This document shows, in pieces, positions 58,651 through 64,000 of a stretch of 64,000 nt of DNA (position 1 is the stretch's first letter; each line of letters begins with the position of its first letter). The stretch comes from DATBLE01 sp036555585 (GTDB taxonomy: Bacteria > Actinomycetota > Thermoleophilia > Gaiellales > Gaiellaceae): contig DATBLE010000017.1 of the NCBI GenBank assembly GCA_036555585.1, positions 134,024 to 198,023 on the forward strand. The letters are read 5' to 3'. A program made the position numbers and the translations under genes. The notes below the pieces were generated by a model. It saw only the letters and a program-made list of their open reading frames with translations. It had not been told where the DNA came from and searched no databases.

Positions 58651-61529
58651 TGCGCCCGACCTACCGGCTCTGGCTCGGGCTGTTTCCCCTGATGCTCCTC
58701 GTGGCGGCCGCGTCGGCGGTGCTCGCCGCGAGCTCTGATCACGAGTCGGGCGCGATCGCGCAGGCGATCGCCTTCCCGATGATCGGCCTCTCGTTCGTCG
58801 TCAGCGGACTGATCGCCTGGACGCTGAGGCCGGAGAACGGCACCGGCCGGCTGCTCGTCGCCGTCGGCTTCCTCTGGATGGTCAACTCGCTCTGGGAGGC
58901 GAACGACGGCTGGGTCTACGGGCTGGGCGCGTTCGCCGGGAGCCTGTTCCTCGCCGCGTTCGTCCACCTGATGCTCGCCTTCCCGGACGGCAGGCTCGGG
59001 ACGACGCTCGAGCGGCGGACGGTGATCGCCGTCTGGGCGATCGCCGTGATCGCGAACATGCTGCCCGCCCTGTTCACCCGGCACACGTCCGACTGCGACG
59101 ACTGCCCGGCGAACCCCTACCTGATCCACGACAGCCGTGCCGCCGCGGACGCGCTCCAGGCGTTCTTCGCCGTCGTCGGCGGCGTGATCTTCGTCGGCGT
59201 GATCGTCCTGCTGATCCGGCGCTGGCGGGGGGCGACGCCCGCGCGGCGCCGCGTCCTCGGCCCGGTCTACCTGTCCGGTGGGATCACCGCCGCCCTCGTC
59301 GCCGTGCTGTTCGTCGTCTCCTCCTTCTCGGATCGCGGCGGCAGCATCCTCGGCGTCGCCGCGTTCATCGCCTTCGGCACCGTCCCGCTGTTCTTCCTCG
59401 CCGGCCTGCTGCGCGACCGTCTCTATCGAGCCGCCGCCCGGTTGCTCCGCGAGGTGCCCGACGAGCCGACCCCGGAACAGGCGCAGGCCGGCCTCCGCAA
59501 CGTCCTCGGCGATCCGACGCTGCACTTCCTCACCTGGCTGGACGAGCTGGACGGCTACGTCGACGCCCGCGGCAACCCGGTCGAGCTGCAGCCGGACACG
59601 CCCAGACGCGTGACGACCCGCATCGACCGGGAGGCGGACGGCCACCCGCTCGCCGCGCTCGTGCACGACGCCGCCCTGCTCCACCAGCGAGGGCTGCTCG
59701 ACGAGGTGGTGTCGGCGGCGCGGCTCGCCATCGAGAAGGACCGCGGTCTCCAGGCGCTCCGGCGCAGCGAGACCCGCAGCCGCGCTCTGCTCGACGCGAT
59801 TCCCGACCTGATGTTCCGGATCGCGAGGGACGGGACCTACCTGGAGGCGAAGGGCCGCCGGGAGTCGATGATCCGCCCGACCGAGGAGATCGTCGGCAGC
59901 AACGTCCGCGACGTCCTGCCCCCCGACGTCGCCGCGGACTTCGCCCGCGCGCTGGCGGTGCCGGCCGCCAGAGGCGTGCAGACGGTCGAGTACCGGCTGA
60001 CGATCGACGGCCAGACACGCGACTTCGAGGGGCGGTTCGTCCCGTCGGGCGACGACGAGGTGGTGGTCATCGTCCGCGACTTCACCGACCGGACCCGCCT
60101 GGAGGACGAGCTCTCGCGCAAGCTGGCGACGGTCGAGCGCGAGCAGGAGTTCACGCGCAACGTCGTCAACGTCGCCCCGGTGATCTTCCTCCTCGCCGAC
60201 GACGACGGCCGGATCATGCGGTTCAACGACACCGCCCAGGAGCTGTTCGGGATCCCCGACGACGAGCGTGTACGCGGGAAGCCGTGGTGGGACGTGTTCC
60301 TCCCGGAGGAGCACCGGGCGGCGGCGCAGGCTCATGCGGCGCGGCTGGACGCGGGCGAGACGCAGATCGAGAGCAGGAGCGAGTGGCAGGCGGCCGACGG
60401 GCGCCGCCTCGTGATCGACGCGTCGGTCCGCCACGTGGTCGACGGGGAGGGGCACGTCCGTCTGCTGATCTGCGGCCAGGACCTGACGGAGCTCGTCGGC
60501 CAGCGCGAAGAGCTGATGGCGCAGCGCGACTTCCTCGCCGTGGTCGCCCGGGCGACGCCGAGCCTGTTGGTCGCGGTCGAGCGGGACGGGACGGTCGCGG
60601 TCGAGGGTGTCAACTACGCGTTCCGCGAGCTCACCGGCTACACCGACGAGGAGGTGATCGGCGCGCGCTTCTGGGACCTCGTCGCCCCGCCGGAGCTGAT
60701 CAAGCAGGTCCGCAAGGCATTCGAGGAGCAGGTCGAGACCGGCGTCAGCGTCGAGAACGAGACCGCCTGGATCGGCAAGTCGGGCACCTGGCGCATCGTC
60801 GCCTGGTGGCTGCGGCCGCTCGGCGCGTTCAGCGACAAGTTCATCGTCTGCGGCACGGACATCACCGAGCGCAAGGCGCAGGAGGCCGAGCTGCGCGCCT
60901 CGCGGTCGCGGATCGTCGAGGCCGCCGACGACGCGCGGATGCGGCTGGAGCGCAACCTGCACGACGGCGCCCAGCAGCGCCTCGTCTCGCTGTCGCTGGC
61001 GTTGCGGCTCGCGCAGGCTCGGGTGCGCGAGGATCCCGACGGAGCCGAGCAGCTGCTCGCCGGAGCGGGCGACGAGCTCCAGCACGCGCTGGCCGAGCTC
61101 CGGGAGCTGGCACGCGGCATCCACCCGGCGGTCCTCACCGACCGCGGGCTGCCGGCGGCGCTCGAGGCGCTCGCCGCCCGTGCGCCCGTTCCCGTCCAGC
61201 TCTCGGCCGACCTGGACGACCGGCTGCCCGGTCCCGTCGAGGCGGCGGCCTACTACGTCGTCGCGGAGGCGCTGACGAACGTCGCCAAGTACGCGGAGGC
61301 ATCGTCGGTCGAGGTCCGAGCGCAGCGGCAGAACGGACGCGTGGTGGTCGAGGTGGCGGACGACGGCGTCGGCGGCGCCGACCCCGTGCTCGGCTCCGGC
61401 CTGCGCGGCCTCGCCGACCGGGTGGAAGCGCTGGAGGGCGAGCTCGAGGTGACGAGCGCCGTCGGAGCGGGGACGACCGTGCGCGCCGTCATTCCGCTGT
61501 CCGGGCTGCAAGAGCGCCCGGCGCTCTAA
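58650..61529 (+). CDS. Membrane PAS-domain sensor histidine kinase (NarL-type HisKA_3)
   Basis: A 959-residue sensor. About seven hydrophobic segments in the first 270 residues, then several PAS domains (SRALLDAIPDLMFRIARDGT, ILFLADDDGRIMRFNDTA-like segment, and YAFRELTGYTDEEVIGARFW), then a HisKA_3 phosphoacceptor (LERNLHDGAQQRLVSLSLAL, His about residue 771) and an ATPase domain with YVVAEALTNVAKYAEASSVE and GSGLRGLADRVEALEGEL. The ATG overlaps the receiver stop. It should pass phosphate to the adjacent receiver, the downstream cyclase-receiver fusion, or both. Confidence 0.9.
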   Translation: MRPTYRLWLGLFPLMLLVAAASAVLAASSDHESGAIAQAIAFPMIGLSFVVSGLIAWTLRPENGTGRLLVAVGFLWMVNSLWEANDGWVYGLGAFAGSLFLAAFVHLMLAFPDGRLGTTLERRTVIAVWAIAVIANMLPALFTRHTSDCDDCPANPYLIHDSRAAADALQAFFAVVGGVIFVGVIVLLIRRWRGATPARRRVLGPVYLSGGITAALVAVLFVVSSFSDRGGSILGVAAFIAFGTVPLFFLAGLLRDRLYRAAARLLREVPDEPTPEQAQAGLRNVLGDPTLHFLTWLDELDGYVDARGNPVELQPDTPRRVTTRIDREADGHPLAALVHDAALLHQRGLLDEVVSAARLAIEKDRGLQALRRSETRSRALLDAIPDLMFRIARDGTYLEAKGRRESMIRPTEEIVGSNVRDVLPPDVAADFARALAVPAARGVQTVEYRLTIDGQTRDFEGRFVPSGDDEVVVIVRDFTDRTRLEDELSRKLATVEREQEFTRNVVNVAPVIFLLADDDGRIMRFNDTAQELFGIPDDERVRGKPWWDVFLPEEHRAAAQAHAARLDAGETQIESRSEWQAADGRRLVIDASVRHVVDGEGHVRLLICGQDLTELVGQREELMAQRDFLAVVARATPSLLVAVERDGTVAVEGVNYAFRELTGYTDEEVIGARFWDLVAPPELIKQVRKAFEEQVETGVSVENETAWIGKSGTWRIVAWWLRPLGAFSDKFIVCGTDITERKAQEAELRASRSRIVEAADDARMRLERNLHDGAQQRLVSLSLALRLAQARVREDPDGAEQLLAGAGDELQHALAELRELARGIHPAVLTDRGLPAALEALAARAPVPVQLSADLDDRLPGPVEAAAYYVVAEALTNVAKYAEASSVEVRAQRQNGRVVVEVADDGVGGADPVLGSGLRGLADRVEALEGELEVTSAVGAGTTVRAVIPLSGLQERPAL

Positions 61530-61532
61530 TCT
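61527..61532 (+). promoter_or_regulatory. -10 box TAATCT of cyclase-receiver gene
   Basis: TANNNT hexamer overlapping the kinase stop codon, 8 nt before ATG 61541. Confidence 0.5.
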
Positions 61533-61540
61533 AGGCCGCC

Positions 61541-62770
61541 ATGGCGCGCAGGCTCCCCACCGGCACGGTCACCCTGCTCTGCACCGACATCGAGGGCTCG
61601 ACCGGCATCGTCGGACGGCTCGGCGAGCAGTACGTCGACGTGCTCGACGTGCACCGCCGAATCGTCTGCGACGCCGTCGTCGCCGCCGGCGGCATCGAGA
61701 TCGACCGCCGCGGGGACGAGATGCTGCTCGTCTTCACCGACGCCGCGGCCGCCGTGCGCGGCGCGGTCGCCGCGCAGCTCGCGCTCTCGTCCCACCAGTG
61801 GCCGGAGGGGAACGAGGTCCGCGTCCGGATGGGCCTGCACACGGGCGAGCCGTCGGTGGAGGGGTCGACCTACGTCGGTCTGGACGTGCATCGCGTCGCG
61901 CGGATCAGCGGCGCCGGGCACGGCGGCCAGGTGCTGCTCTCCGAGCGCACCCGGGAGCTGTCGGGCTGCGAGGTCGTCGATCTCGGGCCCCAGCCGTTCA
62001 AGGGCCTGCCTGAGCCGGAGCGCGTCTACCAGGTCGTCGCCGAGGGGCTGCGCCGGGACTTCCCGCCGCTGCGCCTCGATCCCAAGGCGGCGGGAACGCT
62101 CGCCGGGGCGTCGAACGACAGCGCGATGCGCGTGGTCGTGGCCGAGGACTCCGTGCTCCTCCGCGAGGGGATCGCGCGGCTGCTCGAGGACGCCGGGCTC
62201 GAGGTCGTCGGCCAGGCGGGCAACGCCGACGAGCTCATGCTCAAGGTGCGCTCCTACAAGCCCGACGTGGCGATCATCGACATCAGGATGCCGCCCACGC
62301 AGACCGACGAGGGCCTGCAGGCGGCGAAGGAGATCCGCGACCGGCACCCGGACACCGCCGTGCTCGTCCTCTCCCAGTACCTCGAGTCCGCCTACGCGCT
62401 CGAGCTGCTCTCCGAGAGCGCCGAGGGCGTCGGCTACCTGCTCAAGGACCGCGTCGCGGACGTCCCGGAGTTCGTGGCCGCCGTGAAGCGCGTCGGCGAG
62501 GGCGGCTCGGCGCTCGATCCGTCCGTCGTCTCGCAGCTCGTCGGCCGCCACCGCCGTGACGACCCGGTCTCGCAGCTCACGCCCCGCGAGCGCGAGGTGC
62601 TGGAGCTGATGGCCGAGGGCCTGTCGAACAGCGCCATCGCCGAGCGGCTGGTCGTCACCGAGCGGGCGGTCGAGAAGCACGTGACCTCGATCTTCGGGAA
62701 GCTCCGGCTCGGCGCCGGCGCGGACACGCATCGCCGCGTGCTCGCGGTGCTCGCGTTCCTGCGAGCCTAG
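61541..62770 (+). CDS. Nucleotide cyclase-receiver-LuxR fusion protein
   Basis: A 409-residue protein of three parts. Residues 1-170: class III cyclase (TLLCTDIEGSTGIV first metal Asp, RRGDEMLLVF second, EVRVRMGLHTGEP). Residues 196-320: NarL-type receiver (VVVAEDSVLLREGI, phospho-Asp D247 in IIDIRMPP, LLKDRV with Lys). Residues 345-409: LuxR HTH (LTPREREVLELMAEGLSNSA, ERAVEKHVTSIFGKL). A cyclase at the N-terminus of a DNA-binding response regulator is unusual and could link phosphorylation, cNMP and transcription in one chain. It follows the kinase by 11 bp. Confidence 0.9.
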   Translation: MARRLPTGTVTLLCTDIEGSTGIVGRLGEQYVDVLDVHRRIVCDAVVAAGGIEIDRRGDEMLLVFTDAAAAVRGAVAAQLALSSHQWPEGNEVRVRMGLHTGEPSVEGSTYVGLDVHRVARISGAGHGGQVLLSERTRELSGCEVVDLGPQPFKGLPEPERVYQVVAEGLRRDFPPLRLDPKAAGTLAGASNDSAMRVVVAEDSVLLREGIARLLEDAGLEVVGQAGNADELMLKVRSYKPDVAIIDIRMPPTQTDEGLQAAKEIRDRHPDTAVLVLSQYLESAYALELLSESAEGVGYLLKDRVADVPEFVAAVKRVGEGGSALDPSVVSQLVGRHRRDDPVSQLTPREREVLELMAEGLSNSAIAERLVVTERAVEKHVTSIFGKLRLGAGADTHRRVLAVLAFLRA

Positions 62771-63044
62771 CGTCTGCGGCAGCCCGCCGCCCGCCGGCCG
62801 GGAAGCGCGCGCACGGCCTGACTGCGCAGCCGCACGCCAGACCCCCGCCCCGGGGTGGGGGATTGCCCCGCTCCCCTGCCGACGAGACTAGCGGCGGAAC
62901 GCGCACGCCTCTGAGCCGACTTCGTGCCGATTCGGCTCAAGTGCGGACAACCCCACCTCAGGAGGCCTGCTGCCTCGATTCCCGGGCGGCTGCCGCCGGG
63001 CGAGACTCGGAGCACGTCAACGAGAAATCCGGGAAGGAGGAATC
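62771..63044. other. 274-bp intergenic region
   Basis: Contains an 8-bp inverted repeat (62912-62939) and, near its end, GGAAGGAGGAATC before the GTG at 63045. No convincing gene in either strand. Confidence 0.5.
62912..62939. repeat. Inverted repeat TGAGCCGA-N12-TCGGCTCA
   Basis: Perfect 8-bp arms with 20-bp centre-to-centre spacing, about 105 bp before the FAD oxidase start. The geometry suits a dimeric regulator binding on one face of the helix. Confidence 0.5.
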
Positions 63045-64000
63045 GTGAGCCAGGCAGTTCCATTCGAGTCGCCGCGTATCGCCCCGGTTCCTGCCCTGCG
63101 CCCGCTGCGCGCCCGCCTGAGGGGGGACGTGATCGAGCCGGGCCGGGACGGCTGGGACACGGCAACGCAGGCCTTCAACCTCACCGTCGTCCAGCAGCCG
63201 GCCCTCGTCGCCCTGCCCGCCGACGTCGAGGACGTGATCCAGATCGTCGCGTTCGCCCGCGCCAACGGCATGCAGGTCGCCGCCCAGCGCACCGGCCACA
63301 ACGCCGAGCCGCTCGGGGCGATGGACGACGTGATCCTCGTCAAGACGGACAACCTGAAGGGCGTCGAGATCGACGCCGAGCGCCGCATCGCCCGCGTCGG
63401 AGCCGGGTCGAAGTGGGCCGACGTCGTCCCGCCGGCCTCCGACCTCGGGCTCGCAGCCCTGCACGGCTCGACGCCCGACGTCAGCGTCGCGGGGTACTCG
63501 CTCGGCGGCGGCATCGGCTGGTACGCCCGCAAGCTGGGCCTGTCGGCGAACAGCGTCACCGCGATCGAGCTCGTCACCGCGGACGGACGGCTCCGCCGCG
63601 TCGACGCCGGCAACGACCCCGACCTCTTCTGGGCGCTCCGCGGTGGCGGCGGCAGCTTCGGCATCGTCACCGCACTCGAGGTGCAGCTCTACTCCATCCC
63701 GGACATCTACGCCGGCGTCCTCTTCTATCCGTGGGAGCGGTCCTCCGAGGTGCTGCACGCGTGGCTCGAGTGGACGGCCGGCGTTCCCGACGAGGTCACC
63801 TCCGTCGGGCGCATCCTCCAGTTTCCGCCGCTCGAGGAGATTCCGGAGCCGCTGCGCGGAGGCCGCTTCGCGATCGTCGAGGCCGTCTACATGGGCGACG
63901 AGGACTCGGGCTCGGACCTCCTGAAGCCGCTCCGCGACCTCGGCCCGGCGCTGGACACCTTCGAGATGGTTCCTCCCGCCGGGCTCGCCGAGCTGCACAT
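63045..64000 (+). CDS. FAD-binding oxidoreductase, BBE-type (3' truncated)
   Basis: First 318 codons of a gene that runs off the right edge. Starting at GTG with a GGAAGGAGG ribosome binding site 4 nt upstream, it has the FAD-binding half: GMQVAAQRTGHNAEPLGAMD (flavin-linking His), TPDVSVAGYSLGGGIGWYAR, then DLFWALRGGGGSFGIVTALE. A second member of the same family as the gene at 22178, with different loops. The product is cytosolic (no signal peptide seen). Confidence 0.88.
   Translation, partial: MSQAVPFESPRIAPVPALRPLRARLRGDVIEPGRDGWDTATQAFNLTVVQQPALVALPADVEDVIQIVAFARANGMQVAAQRTGHNAEPLGAMDDVILVKTDNLKGVEIDAERRIARVGAGSKWADVVPPASDLGLAALHGSTPDVSVAGYSLGGGIGWYARKLGLSANSVTAIELVTADGRLRRVDAGNDPDLFWALRGGGGSFGIVTALEVQLYSIPDIYAGVLFYPWERSSEVLHAWLEWTAGVPDEVTSVGRILQFPPLEEIPEPLRGGRFAIVEAVYMGDEDSGSDLLKPLRDLGPALDTFEMVPPAGLAELH

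Noticed and set aside
58320..61511. 1063-codon open frame on the minus strand opposite the sensor kinase
   Set aside because: Low-complexity Arg/Asp/Glu/Val-rich translation with no domains, exactly antisense to a PAS kinase with clear motifs; a GC-rich shadow frame.

Overview
The window is very GC-rich, densely coded bacterial chromosome. The gene content (hemW-hrcA-dnaJ-prmA-mtaB-HIT-yqeY-phoH-ybeY-dgkA-cdd-era, murJ, leuS, lepA), many GTG starts, STAND/LuxR and AfsR-type regulators and a remnant of the actinobacterial DUF222/HNH family point to a deep-branching actinobacterium, most likely class Thermoleophilia (Gaiellales or Solirubrobacterales-like). That placement is inferred from gene content and order, not from a phylogeny.

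Layout. 1-2.6 kb: end of a cytochrome-oxidase assembly operon (CtaG, a small membrane protein, SCO copper chaperone, CtaB). 2.6-13.9 kb: mixed metabolism (CaiB-type CoA transferase, tail-anchored nucleotide cyclase, DUF255 protein, FAD oxidoreductase, orphan ABC ATPase, PEP-mutase-like protein, binding-protein-like protein, M24 peptidase) and a large LuxR ATPase. 13.9-18.8 kb: secreted protein plus DUF4242 protein, 1-Cys peroxiredoxin, a probable selenoprotein of the DsbA/FrnE type, and a DpgC-like dioxygenase with a phenylacetate-CoA-ligase-like enzyme. 18.8-27.2 kb: a second STAND ATPase, a berberine-bridge-type FAD oxidase, a cupin gene and a frameshifted AfsR-type regulator with an 11-bp-period operator. 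27.2-31.1 kb: cytochrome c/copper monooxygenase fusion, intradiol-dioxygenase-like protein, lysA-like gene, DUF222 pseudogene. 31.1-43.4 kb: leuS behind a leucine attenuator, MFS transporter, a second ligase/hydratase pair, nucleotidyltransferase, mscL, DUF1326-DUF2182 pair, LysE exporter, comEA-comEC-holA. 43.4-58.2 kb: core housekeeping genes. 58.2-62.8 kb: a signalling operon (stand-alone receiver, PAS histidine kinase, cyclase-receiver-LuxR fusion). 63.0 kb to the end: a truncated FAD oxidase.

Two observations stand out. First, the DsbA-like gene at 15582-16151 has an in-frame TGA exactly where the first cysteine of its CxxC redox site should be, followed by a hairpin with a GGG apical loop 22 nt downstream, so it probably encodes selenocysteine. 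Second, leuS is preceded by a -10 box, a leaderless six-codon ORF (MSGLLA) with tandem Leu codons, competing RNA pairings and an intrinsic terminator: a compact ribosome-mediated attenuator. More generally, about twenty genes have a TANNNT box 6-10 nt before the start codon, which indicates widespread leaderless transcription. Several divergent pairs share overlapping -10 boxes. No tRNA, rRNA, CRISPR array or insertion sequence was recognised.
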